Position numbers and translations under genes: made by a program
Shown here: piece by piece, positions 1-10,170 of the stretch
How the letters are laid out: every line of letters starts with the position of its first letter
How positions within the stretch are numbered: the stretch's first letter is position 1
The notes under the pieces: model-generated
The model's input: the letters and a program-made list of their open reading frames with translations, nothing else
Databases searched by the model: none
What the model was told of the DNA's origin: nothing
NCBI GenBank assembly: GCA_002482565.1
Contig: DLGG01000038.1
Span: forward strand, 68,144 to 90,030
Direction: 5' to 3'
From: Solidesulfovibrio magneticus
GTDB lineage: Bacteria > Desulfobacterota > Desulfovibrionia > Desulfovibrionales > Desulfovibrionaceae
Length of the DNA stretch: 21,887 bases

Positions 1-43
1 GCCGGGGGGCTAAGCCCCCCGGACCCCTTGAATGGGACAAGGG
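1..43 (+). repeat. GC-rich intergenic repeat, copy A (cut by window edge)
   Basis: A perfect 9-bp stem (2-10 with 14-22, loop TAA) is followed by GGACCCC and a weak CCC...GGG second arm. The layout is a strong G/C hairpin, then GGA(C)C, then a small hairpin. This matches the elements at 14821-14874 (reverse orientation) and 18537-18593, but the sequence is more diverged. It could be a terminator for a gene to the left of the window or a member of a dispersed REP-like family. Membership of the family is an inference from layout. Confidence 0.45.
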
Positions 44-186
44 CAAAGGGGGGGGGTGTGTTTGGGGGGGCGGTGGTGCTACTGAAGGCGATGGTCCCGG
101 AAAGCAAATGGCTAGAAGATAGCGCTGTTGTCTCGGCTGACGGCCGGGTGGTGGTCGTGAGAACCGAAGAGCGTGCTGGAATGCAA

Positions 187-222
187 AAGGGCGGGGCTGG
201 TTGGAAAACCTGCCCCGCCCTT
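187..222 (-). terminator. Intrinsic terminator of the cheZ operon
   Basis: A 16-position stem (187-202 with 207-222) has one T/T mismatch at 198/211 and a 4-base loop. Its core is GGGCGGGGC paired with GCCCCGCCC. Read on the minus strand it starts 21 bases after the cheZ stop codon and ends in four T. It is well placed to end transcription of the seven-gene train that begins at ileS. Confidence 0.85.
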
Positions 223-243
223 GGCGTTTCGCTGTGTGGCCGC

Positions 244-987
244 CTAGTCCAGGCCGAGCTGGGCCAGCAGATCGTCTACGTCGCCCTGCTTGACGTCGGA
301 CTGCGGCCCCTTGAGTTCGGAGACCTTCTGCTTGGCCTCGGCCTTGAGGTCCTCGATGTTGCGGTCCGGGGCCTGGGCCTGGGCGCGGATCTGCAACCCT
401 GTGGAAAGATAGAGATCCAGGACGATCTGTTCGACTTTCTTGATGGCCGTGATGATGCGCTTGATGCGCTGGCCGGTGAGGTCCTGGAAGCTTAGGGTCG
501 TCATGATGCGCATGAGGTCTTCGCCAAGGGCCGCGTTGGCGCTTTTGAGCCGCGTGACTTCCTTGGGGCCGGCATAGCCGCCGGGCAGGCCGTCGAGGAT
601 GGCGGCGCACTCGGCTTGCAGTTCCATGTGCTTCTCGACGATGTCCATGATCTCGGACGTGGCCGATTCCGTGGTCTGCAGGATGTTGTCGAGCTGCTGG
701 GCCGCTTCCTGGAAAAGTTGATCGGCCTGATGTCTGCCGCCGTCGCCCTCGGAAGTCTGTTCGGACCCGTGCTTGGCTGCCTGGACAATCTCCTTATAGA
801 TGTCCTGGAGGCCGTCGCGCATTTCCTGGTTGAGGCGCTTGTGGAATTCGCTTTCCAAAAGCGCCCGGGACAAGGTCCTGGCCACTTCCTTCTCAATAGT
901 GGCCCCGATGCTCTCGCGCAGGTCGGGCACCACTTCCTGGACGATCTTTTCCAGCAGTCGTTCGAGGAGCTCGTCGTCGTTGACCAT
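244..987 (-). CDS. cheZ: Protein phosphatase CheZ
   Basis: 247 residues. CheZ speeds dephosphorylation of phospho-CheY in the cytoplasm and so resets the flagellar motor signal. The family signature FQDLTGQ is present. Its Asp169 and Gln173 have the same four-residue spacing as the catalytic D143/Q147 pair of E. coli CheZ. The long helical N-terminal and central part suits the CheZ four-helix bundle. The extreme C-terminus (DVDDLLAQLGLD) resembles the short CheY-binding tail of enteric CheZ. The protein is somewhat longer than the E. coli one (about 214 residues). The start ATG at 987 lies 3 bases after the stop of the PilZ gene, so the two are very probably co-transcribed. No other che gene is in the window. 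Identification is firm. Confidence 0.93.
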   Translation of the reverse strand: MVNDDELLERLLEKIVQEVVPDLRESIGATIEKEVARTLSRALLESEFHKRLNQEMRDGLQDIYKEIVQAAKHGSEQTSEGDGGRHQADQLFQEAAQQLDNILQTTESATSEIMDIVEKHMELQAECAAILDGLPGGYAGPKEVTRLKSANAALGEDLMRIMTTLSFQDLTGQRIKRIITAIKKVEQIVLDLYLSTGLQIRAQAQAPDRNIEDLKAEAKQKVSELKGPQSDVKQGDVDDLLAQLGLD

Positions 988-990
988 GGC

Positions 991-1536
991 CTAGTCCCAC
1001 TTTTTCCCGCGAAGGTCGTCGCGCTGGCTCTGAAAGACGAATTGCACGATGCTTTCCAGGTCGCGTTCCCGGATGCGCGTGAAATCCAAGGCATACACAA
1101 CACGGCTGTCGATTTCCTCGCGCCGGATGATCCGGCCCATGGCTCCGGCCAGGCGCATGGGGAAGCGCGCCAGCACGATGACGGCCTCGACCGGCTGCTC
1201 CAGATCCAGTTCCTGCGTTGTGGAAAACCGCACCCCGGCTCCGCTGATTTCCGTGATGTCCATGGTCACCGGGAAGTCCGTTTCCAGCACATCCCGGTCC
1301 TGCATGGCCAGCAGCATGTCGAGCTTGGAATTGATGGTGCAAAGCAGCGAAAAAAGCGGCTCGCTGATGCCGGGATCGCGCGGGTCCACGGCGCAGGGCG
1401 TGGAACCCATGGGCGGCGTTTCCCGGTAAAGCGGCATTTCGTCCGCGTTCGGTACAAGACGCAGATGCCCGCGCAATCGCGTGGGGATGCGCATGTAGGT
1501 GCGTTTTTCTTCCACGGCGGCCGTCTCCCGCGTCAC
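991..1536 (-). CDS. PilZ-domain protein (predicted c-di-GMP receptor)
   Basis: 181 residues from GTG at 1536. That GTG overlaps the stop of the upstream ferredoxin gene (ATGTGA), which suggests translational coupling. The N-terminus has the RxxxR element (RIPTR, Arg16 and Arg20). A second motif, EISGAG near residue 96, matches D/NxSxxG except that Glu replaces Asp/Asn. These are the two c-di-GMP contact motifs of PilZ domains. About 75 residues separate them, more than in a minimal PilZ domain; the insert includes a helical stretch (INSKLDMLLAMQ). A later ATG at 1494 would remove the basic residues before the first motif, so GTG is preferred. Linkage to cheZ suggests c-di-GMP control of motility, but this is inferred. 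Confidence 0.8.
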   Translation of the reverse strand: MTRETAAVEEKRTYMRIPTRLRGHLRLVPNADEMPLYRETPPMGSTPCAVDPRDPGISEPLFSLLCTINSKLDMLLAMQDRDVLETDFPVTMDITEISGAGVRFSTTQELDLEQPVEAVIVLARFPMRLAGAMGRIIRREEIDSRVVYALDFTRIRERDLESIVQFVFQSQRDDLRGKKWD

Positions 1537-1973
1537 ATGACGCCGTTTTCGAGCAGGATCTCCATGGCTTTGACCGGACACACCTTGGTGCACATGCCGC
1601 AGGCCGAACAGACCTCGCCGTCGAAGACCACCAGCCGGCTTTCCAGGTTCACGGCCAGGGCCTTGGTGGGGCAAAGGGCCGTGCACATGCCGCAGTGGAT
1701 GCAGCTGTCCTCGTCGCGGGAGATGCGCTGGGCCACCGGAGCCACGCCCACGCCCTGTTCCTGGAGATAGGCCACGCCGCGCTTGTAGGCCTCGCGCTCG
1801 CCCGTGATCTCGATGGTCATTTGGCCTTCCTGGCGCGGGGTGATCTGGGCCTTGAGGATGCTGAAGCACAGGCCATGCACCCGGGCCAGATCGCAGACCA
1901 GCGGCTTGCCCGAGGATTCGGGGGGAAAGGTCAGGTAGACGACCTTGCGATACGTTGTGGGCTGATTTTCCAT
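1533..1973 (-). CDS. NIL-domain protein with two [4Fe-4S] clusters
   Basis: 146 residues. Residues about 8-80 fit the NIL domain, first recognised at the C-terminus of methionine ABC transporter ATPases. The C-terminal half carries two ferredoxin-type motifs, CIHCGMCTALCP and CSACGMCTKVCP, enough for two [4Fe-4S] clusters. NIL-ferredoxins of this kind in methanogens and Desulfovibrio have been implicated, with DUF39/COG1900 proteins, in making homocysteine from aspartate semialdehyde and sulfide. No DUF39 gene is visible here, so that role is an inference from family. AGGAG lies about 10 bases before the ATG. The gene starts 24 bases after the ybgF-like stop and overlaps the PilZ start. Confidence 0.87.
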   Translation of the reverse strand: MENQPTTYRKVVYLTFPPESSGKPLVCDLARVHGLCFSILKAQITPRQEGQMTIEITGEREAYKRGVAYLQEQGVGVAPVAQRISRDEDSCIHCGMCTALCPTKALAVNLESRLVVFDGEVCSACGMCTKVCPVKAMEILLENGVM

Positions 1974-1997
1974 GAGATTGGCTGCTCCTGGCCGGCC

Positions 1998-2972
1998 CTA
2001 TTTGGGCATCATGGCCTTGGCCCGGGCGGCGAAAGCGGAGTCCGGGTATTTGTCGATGACTTCCTTGAACGACAGCTTGGCCGCGCCGGCGTTGCCGAGC
2101 TTGGAGAAGGCCACGCCGCGCTTGAACAGCGCGTCGGCGTGCTTGGCGCTCTTGGGGTACTTCTCGATGACTTCCTGATAGGACAGGGCGGCGTTGGCGA
2201 AATCGCCGAGCTGGAAATAGCATTCGCCGGTCCAGAACATGGCGTTGGCCATGAGCGGGCTGGATTTGAAGTTACGCCCGAACTCCTGGAAAATGCCCAG
2301 CGCCTGCTGGTACTGGCGGCTGTTGAAGCTGGTCAGGCCCTTGGCGTAGACGGCGTCGGCCGGATTTTGAGCATCGGCCGACGCCGCAGGGGCCGGGGCG
2401 GCCGGCGCGGGCGTGGCCGGAGCTTGGGGCGCGGCGTAGCCGGTCTGGGGATTGTAGGGCGGAATGCTGGGCTCGTCGTTGCCGGGACCATAGCCGGCCT
2501 GGCCCTGGCCTGCGCCGTAAGCGGGCTGGCTCTGGGGCGCGCCGTAAGCGCCCTGGGCGGCCGGTGCGCCGTAGGGTGCACCCGTGCCGTAATTGGCCTG
2601 GGGCGCGTTGCCGTATCCGGCCGCAGGCGCTGCGGCGTAACCGGCTCCCGGGGCAGCCGGGGCATGGGCCGCGCCGCCGCCATCAATGTCGATGGCCAGC
2701 TGGGAGGCCATGCGGCTCACCTGGCCCTCCAAACGGGAGACTCTCCCGGCCAGTTCAGGGTCCTGTCGGTTTTGTTCCACCTGCTGGGACAGTTCCTCGA
2801 CCTTGGCGTTTAAGCGTCGAAGCTCGCCCTTGGTGTTTTCCAATTCAGCCCACATGTCGGCCGGGGTATTGAGCGGCGCGGGGCCCTTGGGTTGGGCCGG
2901 AGCGCAGCCGCCGACCAGGGCGGCGAGCATCACGGCGGCCAAGGCCGCGGCGGCGTCGTGGCGAATCTTCAT
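1998..2972 (-). CDS. ybgF: YbgF/CpoB-like TPR lipoprotein
   Basis: 324 residues. The N-terminus has a basic, then hydrophobic stretch ending in LVGGC (Cys23), a lipoprotein signal peptide. Next come a short coiled-coil region (about residues 40-90, MWAELENTKGELRRLNAKVEEL), a long low-complexity Ala/Pro/Gly/Tyr/Gln linker (about 100-200), and C-terminal TPR repeats (about 205-324; repeated A...YQEVIEKYP-type helices). That is the layout of YbgF/CpoB, which coordinates Tol-Pal action with peptidoglycan synthesis at division. The E. coli protein is soluble and periplasmic, so lipidation would be a difference. No tol or pal gene is in the window. ATG at 2972 overlaps the stop of the upstream small membrane protein gene by 4 bases. 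Confidence 0.85.
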   Translation of the reverse strand: MKIRHDAAAALAAVMLAALVGGCAPAQPKGPAPLNTPADMWAELENTKGELRRLNAKVEELSQQVEQNRQDPELAGRVSRLEGQVSRMASQLAIDIDGGGAAHAPAAPGAGYAAAPAAGYGNAPQANYGTGAPYGAPAAQGAYGAPQSQPAYGAGQGQAGYGPGNDEPSIPPYNPQTGYAAPQAPATPAPAAPAPAASADAQNPADAVYAKGLTSFNSRQYQQALGIFQEFGRNFKSSPLMANAMFWTGECYFQLGDFANAALSYQEVIEKYPKSAKHADALFKRGVAFSKLGNAGAAKLSFKEVIDKYPDSAFAARAKAMMPK

Positions 2973-3199
2973 GACGGTTTATGACCTCGCTTGCGTCCCC
3001 AGATGAGATAGGCGATCCCTCCGAGCACGGGCACGAAAATGGCCAGAAGGAACCAGAACATCTTCTCCGTATGGGTGGGGAACACCCGGTAGAAGCTGTG
3101 CCATATCGCAATGAAATTGGGAAGAATGGGCAGGGCCATCAGCCCCAGGAAAAGAGCCAGTTGGCTCGGGGTCATGGCCGGAAATTCAGGCAGGATCAT
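2969..3199 (-). CDS. Small PLDc_N-type membrane protein
   Basis: 76 residues. Two hydrophobic segments are visible: about residues 13-35 (LALFLGLMALPILPNFIAIW) and about 46-68 (MFWFLLAIFVPVLGGIAYLI). A short basic tail (GRKRG) follows. This resembles the phospholipase D N-terminal / cardiolipin synthase N-terminal transmembrane module found as stand-alone small proteins, whose function is unknown. There is no HKD catalytic motif, so it is not itself a phospholipase. An alternative start at the ATG of MTPSQ (residue 9) is possible. It overlaps the ybgF-like gene by ATGA and follows lspA after 120 bases. Confidence 0.72.
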   Translation of the reverse strand: MILPEFPAMTPSQLALFLGLMALPILPNFIAIWHSFYRVFPTHTEKMFWFLLAIFVPVLGGIAYLIWGRKRGHKPS

Positions 3200-3218
3200 G
3201 AACGACCTCTGGAGTTTT

Positions 3219-3253
3219 CGCCTGGCCTGCCGGCGCGGCCGGCAGGCCAGGCG
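3219..3253. other. 16-bp perfect inverted repeat between lspA and the next gene
   Basis: Arms 3219-3234 and 3238-3253 are perfectly complementary (core CTGGCCTGCCGGC) around a GCG loop. In the direction of the operon (minus strand) the stem is followed by AAAAC, not by a T run, so it is not a standard intrinsic terminator. Possible roles are an mRNA stability or processing hairpin, or a protein-dependent stop that lowers expression of the downstream genes. It fills much of the only sizeable gap in the ileS-cheZ train. Confidence 0.6.
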
Positions 3254-3319
3254 CTCTGGCGACTCGTTGACGTAACGCTGTGTAAGGCAAAACGGCGGTT
3301 TCCCTTCCCGGTCGGGCCG

Positions 3320-3811
3320 TCAGGAATTCTGGGGCGGCCGGCGCAGCCGGTAGAAGGCGAACACCAGCCCCAGCGACCCGAGAAAAATGGCGATGTCGGC
3401 CACGTTGAAGGCCGGCCAGTGAAAGGTTTTCCAGTAGAAGTCCAGGAAATCCACGACCTCGCCGGTCTTGATGCGGTCGATGAGGTTGCCCACGGCCCCT
3501 CCGAGGATAAGGCCAAGCCCGGTGATGAGCAGCTTGTCGTCGTCGCGGGCCATGCGCAGCAAATGGAAGATGATGAGCACGGCCAGGGCGGTGGCGGCAA
3601 AAAAGAAATAGGTCTGCCACTGGATGTCGGAGCGGTTGAGGAATCCAAACGCCGCCCCGCGGTTGAGCACATGGACGATGTTGAAAAAGCCCGGGATCAC
3701 CGTGCGGGTGGTGTAGAGCACCATATGGTCCTGGATCCACAGCTTGGTGAGCTGATCCAGGATGACCACCAGCACGGCGATGGGCAGGGCGATCCGATAG
3801 CTTTTGCGCAT
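3320..3811 (-). CDS. lspA: Signal peptidase II (prolipoprotein signal peptidase)
   Basis: 163 residues, the usual length. This inner-membrane aspartyl protease cuts the signal peptide from diacylglyceryl-modified prolipoproteins. The two catalytic Asp motifs are present: GNLIDR (Asp112) and FNVAD (Asp139), matching D114/D141 of E. coli. The conserved LNRGAAFGFL and LILGGAVGNL blocks and about four hydrophobic segments are also present. The ATG at 3811 is 3 bases after the ileS stop, and GAGGG lies within the ileS end. ileS-lspA is a widely conserved gene pair. The lipoprotein encoded two genes downstream would be a substrate. Confidence 0.96.
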   Translation of the reverse strand: MRKSYRIALPIAVLVVILDQLTKLWIQDHMVLYTTRTVIPGFFNIVHVLNRGAAFGFLNRSDIQWQTYFFFAATALAVLIIFHLLRMARDDDKLLITGLGLILGGAVGNLIDRIKTGEVVDFLDFYWKTFHWPAFNVADIAIFLGSLGLVFAFYRLRRPPQNS

Positions 3812-3814
3812 GGA

Positions 3815-6637
3815 CTAGATTCCCTCGGCGGCCAGCACGGCGGCGCAGCGCGGACACAGGTCCGGGTGCTCCGGGCCGGCCATTTCCTCGCTGTAGATCC
3901 AGCACCGGGCGCACTTCTGTCCCTTGGCCCGGGCCACGCCCACGAACGCGCCGGAAACGGTTTCGCAGGCGACGGCCTCGGTCGGGGCCTGCGCGGCCGG
4001 AGCCAGCGCCACCTGGGAGACGATGAACACCTCACGCAGATCCATGCCCAACCCCGATACCGAGGCCAGCACGTCCTCGGGCAGATAGAGCGACACGGCC
4101 GTCTCCAGGGACTGGCCCACTTCGCCGGCCTTGCGCCGGGGTTCGATGGCCCGGGTCACTTCGGCCCGCAGGGCGGCCACCAGATCGAGGCGCTCGCGCA
4201 GGGCCTCGTCCAGCCGCCAGCCCGTAACGTCCAGGGGCTCCATGGCGAAGACGGACGCGCCCGGCCCGCGCTGGCTGGGCTGGGTGTGCCGGAAGACTTC
4301 CTCGGCAGTAAACGACAGGATCGGGGCCATGTCCAGGAGCAGCACGCGCAGGATGCGCCACAGGGCGGCCTGGGCCGAGCGGCGCTCGTGGGAGTTGCCG
4401 GCCGAGACGTAGAGGCGGTCCTTTAAGATGTCGAGATAGAAGGCCGACAGGTCGGTGACGCACAGGTTGTGCAAGGTGTGGAACACCTTGTGGAACTCGT
4501 AGCCCTCGTAGGCTTCGGCCATGCGCTGCCGGCCGGCGGCAACGGCATCCAGGGCGTAGCGGTCCAGGGGCAGCATGTCGGCCGGGACCACGTCGTGGGC
4601 GGCCGGGTCGAAGTCGGACAGGTTGCCGAGGATGAACCGGCAGGTGTTGCGGATGCGGCGGTAGGCCTCGACCAGCCGGGCCAGGATCTCCTCGGAAATG
4701 CGGATGTCGTCGCGGTAGTCCACGGCCGATGTCCACAGGCGCAGGATTTCGGCCCCGTGCTTGTCGATGATCTCCTGGGGCTCCATGCCGTTGCCCAGCG
4801 ACTTGGACATCTTGCGGCCTTCGCCGTCGACGACGTAGCCGTGGGTGAGCACCTGATTGTAGGGCGCGACGCCGCGCGTGCCCATGGAGGCCAAAAGCGA
4901 GCTGTGGAACCAGCCGCGATGCTGGTCCGAGCCTTCGAGATACATGTTGGCCGGAAAGCCGAGTTCGGGGCGCTTTTCCAGGACGGCGGCAAAGCTCGTG
5001 CCCGAGTCGAACCAGACGTCGAGGATGTCGGTTTCCTTGCGCCAGTGGGTCCCGCCGCACTGGGGGCAGGTCAGCCCGGCCGGCACGATGTCGTCGAGCC
5101 CGGCCTCGAACCAGTAGTCGCAGCCGCGTTCATGGTCGGCGAACTTCGTGGCCACCGAGCGCATCCAGTCGGCGTCGTTGTAGGCGGCGTCGCAGGATTC
5201 GCAGATAAGGGCCAGGATGGGCACGCCCCAGTTGCGCTGGCGCGAGATGCACCAGTCGGGGCGAAAAGCGATCATGTTGTGGATGCGTTCCTTGCCCCAG
5301 GCCGGAATCCATTCCACGTCGTTTTCGATGGCGGACAAGGCCTTTTGGCGCAGCTCGCCGGCTTCCATGGCAATGAACCACTGGGTGGTGGCCCGGAAGA
5401 TGACCGGCTCCTTGCAGCGCCAGCAGTGGGGATAGGAGTGCTTGAGCTTTTTCGACGCCAGCAGATGGCCGACCTCGGTCAGCTTTTCGATGACCTTGGG
5501 ATTGGCCTCCCAGACGGTCAGCCCGGCGAAGTAGGGGACCACATCCAGGAACCGGCCGGCGTCGTCCAGGGGCGAGAGGATGTCCAGGCCGTTGCGCAGC
5601 CCCGTGTCATAGTCCTCGCGGCCGTGGCCCGGGGCGGTGTGGACCAGGCCCGTGCCGGCGTCCAGGGTGACGTAGTCGGCGGTGACGATGGGGGACGGGC
5701 GGTCGTAGAAGGGATGGCGGGCGGCCAGGCCTTCCAGGGCCGCGCCCGGGGTTTCGGCCAGGACGGTGGCCTCGGTCCAGCCGAACAGCTCGCGCACGGC
5801 GTCGAGAAGCTCCAGGGCCAGGACGTACTGGCTATCGCCTGCGGCCACCAGGGCGTAGGTGAATTCGGGGTGCAGGGCTACGGCCATGTTGTCCGGCAGG
5901 GTCCAGGGCGTGGTGGTCCAGATGACGGCGTAGGCCTTGGCCGGATCGGCCATGGGGAAGACGTCCTTAAGCCTGGGGTCGGTCAGGGGAAAGCGCACAT
6001 AGACCGAGGGCGAGACCTCGTCGGCGTATTCCACCTCGGCCTCGGCCAGGGCGGTTTTGCAGGACAGACACCAATGGATGGGCTTCTTGCCCCGGTAGAC
6101 CGAGCCGTTTTCCACGAAATCGCACAAGGCCAGGGCCGTGGCCGATTCGTAGGAGGGGCGCATGGTCAGGTAAGGATCGTCCCAGTCGCCGAACACGCCC
6201 AGGCGCTTGAATTCCTTGCGCTGGATATCGACGAATTTCGTGGCGTAGTCCCGGCACAGGCGGCGCACGGTGACGGCGGGCAGGTTCTCCTTGCCCTTGG
6301 CCTTGAGCTCCTGGGACACCTTGTGCTCGATGGGCAGGCCATGGCAGTCCCAGCCGGGCACGTAGGGGGCTTGAAAGCCGGCCAGGTGGCGCGACTTGAC
6401 GATGATGTCCTTTAAAATCTTGTTGAGGGCGTGGCCCATGTGCAGGTGGCCGTTGGCATAGGGCGGGCCGTCGTGGAGTATGTAGCGGGGGGCGTTTTCC
6501 CGGGCCGCGAGCATGGCCTGGTAGACGCCCTGTTCGGCCCAATATTTCAGGGTTTCCGGCTCCTTTTCCCTGAGGTTGGCCTTCATGGGAAAGGAGGTCT
6601 GGGGAAGCCGCAGAGTCTTTTTATAATCGGTGGTCAT
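3815..6637 (-). CDS. ileS: Isoleucyl-tRNA synthetase
   Basis: 940 residues, full length for a bacterial type enzyme. It charges tRNA-Ile with isoleucine. Seen in order: the class I HIGH element as HMGH within DGPPYANGHLHMGH (residues 56-69); the editing (CP1) region with TTPWTLPDN; the KMSKS loop (609-613, GRKMSKSLGNG); the anticodon-binding domain; and a C-terminal zinc finger with Cys909/Cys912 and Cys928/Cys931. A second CxxC pair, CESC and CPQC, lies in the region before KMSKS. AAGGA is centred about 9 bases before the ATG. It is the first gene of the minus-strand train and diverges from carB. Confidence 0.98.
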   Translation of the reverse strand: MTTDYKKTLRLPQTSFPMKANLREKEPETLKYWAEQGVYQAMLAARENAPRYILHDGPPYANGHLHMGHALNKILKDIIVKSRHLAGFQAPYVPGWDCHGLPIEHKVSQELKAKGKENLPAVTVRRLCRDYATKFVDIQRKEFKRLGVFGDWDDPYLTMRPSYESATALALCDFVENGSVYRGKKPIHWCLSCKTALAEAEVEYADEVSPSVYVRFPLTDPRLKDVFPMADPAKAYAVIWTTTPWTLPDNMAVALHPEFTYALVAAGDSQYVLALELLDAVRELFGWTEATVLAETPGAALEGLAARHPFYDRPSPIVTADYVTLDAGTGLVHTAPGHGREDYDTGLRNGLDILSPLDDAGRFLDVVPYFAGLTVWEANPKVIEKLTEVGHLLASKKLKHSYPHCWRCKEPVIFRATTQWFIAMEAGELRQKALSAIENDVEWIPAWGKERIHNMIAFRPDWCISRQRNWGVPILALICESCDAAYNDADWMRSVATKFADHERGCDYWFEAGLDDIVPAGLTCPQCGGTHWRKETDILDVWFDSGTSFAAVLEKRPELGFPANMYLEGSDQHRGWFHSSLLASMGTRGVAPYNQVLTHGYVVDGEGRKMSKSLGNGMEPQEIIDKHGAEILRLWTSAVDYRDDIRISEEILARLVEAYRRIRNTCRFILGNLSDFDPAAHDVVPADMLPLDRYALDAVAAGRQRMAEAYEGYEFHKVFHTLHNLCVTDLSAFYLDILKDRLYVSAGNSHERRSAQAALWRILRVLLLDMAPILSFTAEEVFRHTQPSQRGPGASVFAMEPLDVTGWRLDEALRERLDLVAALRAEVTRAIEPRRKAGEVGQSLETAVSLYLPEDVLASVSGLGMDLREVFIVSQVALAPAAQAPTEAVACETVSGAFVGVARAKGQKCARCWIYSEEMAGPEHPDLCPRCAAVLAAEGI

Positions 6638-6918
6638 GACGGGTCCTTGCGCTTGATTCCGGCTTCGGCGCGACGCCGGAGAAACAGGCTTTTTTAATCA
6701 AGGCAGGGCGGAAGTCAAGGAAGGGCGGCCTGTCCCGGCGGGCTGCCGCCAACATGCAACAATTCCGTGACCTCCGGCGCATGGGCAAGGCTCGGTCGCC
6801 CCGCGCGGCGGCCGGCGACGGGCCATGGGCGCAAAGCCCTTGCGCGATCAAGCGAACTGGCTTATCCCTTGCCGGTTCCGCATTTGTCGTTTCACCCTCT
6901 AAAAAACCACCCCACGCC
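6638..6918. other. Divergent ileS-carB intergenic region
   Basis: 281 bases without a supported gene. The ileS side holds the promoter-like sequence at 6691-6718. The carB side holds a small hairpin (GCGCAA, 5-base loop, TTGCGC; 6829-6845) and AT-richer sequence near 6895-6908. No convincing -35/-10 pair or Shine-Dalgarno sequence was found for carB. The carB reading frame is open back to 6754, but that part (MQQFRDLRRMGKARS...) does not resemble CarB and is not counted as coding. Confidence 0.5.
6691..6718 (-). promoter_or_regulatory. Candidate sigma-70-type promoter for ileS
   Basis: On the minus strand TTGACT (6718-6713) is 16 bases from TAAAAA (6696-6691). The -35 matches consensus at 5/6 positions and the -10 at 4/6. 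Transcription would begin near 6683, leaving a leader of about 45 bases before the ileS ATG at 6637. No T-box or long leader structure was seen. Confidence 0.45.
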
Positions 6919-10155
<3,237 letters not shown>

Positions 10156-10170
10156 CCCGGGCGACGCGTC

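Noticed and set aside
1537..2223. Upstream extension of the PilZ frame to 410 codons
   Set aside because: It overlaps the NIL-ferredoxin and ybgF-like genes in another frame and has Arg/Gly/Pro-rich shadow composition.
4469..6415. 648-codon plus-strand frame opposite ileS
   Set aside because: It is an antisense shadow with no domain and typical Gly/Val/His/Gln-rich composition.
6829..6845. Small hairpin upstream of carB as a pyrimidine attenuator
   Set aside because: The stem is 6 bp with no T run and no PyrR-type consensus, so there is not enough for a regulatory call.
6754..6918. 55-codon N-terminal extension of carB
   Set aside because: It does not resemble CarB, which aligns from MPKRTDIKK onward.
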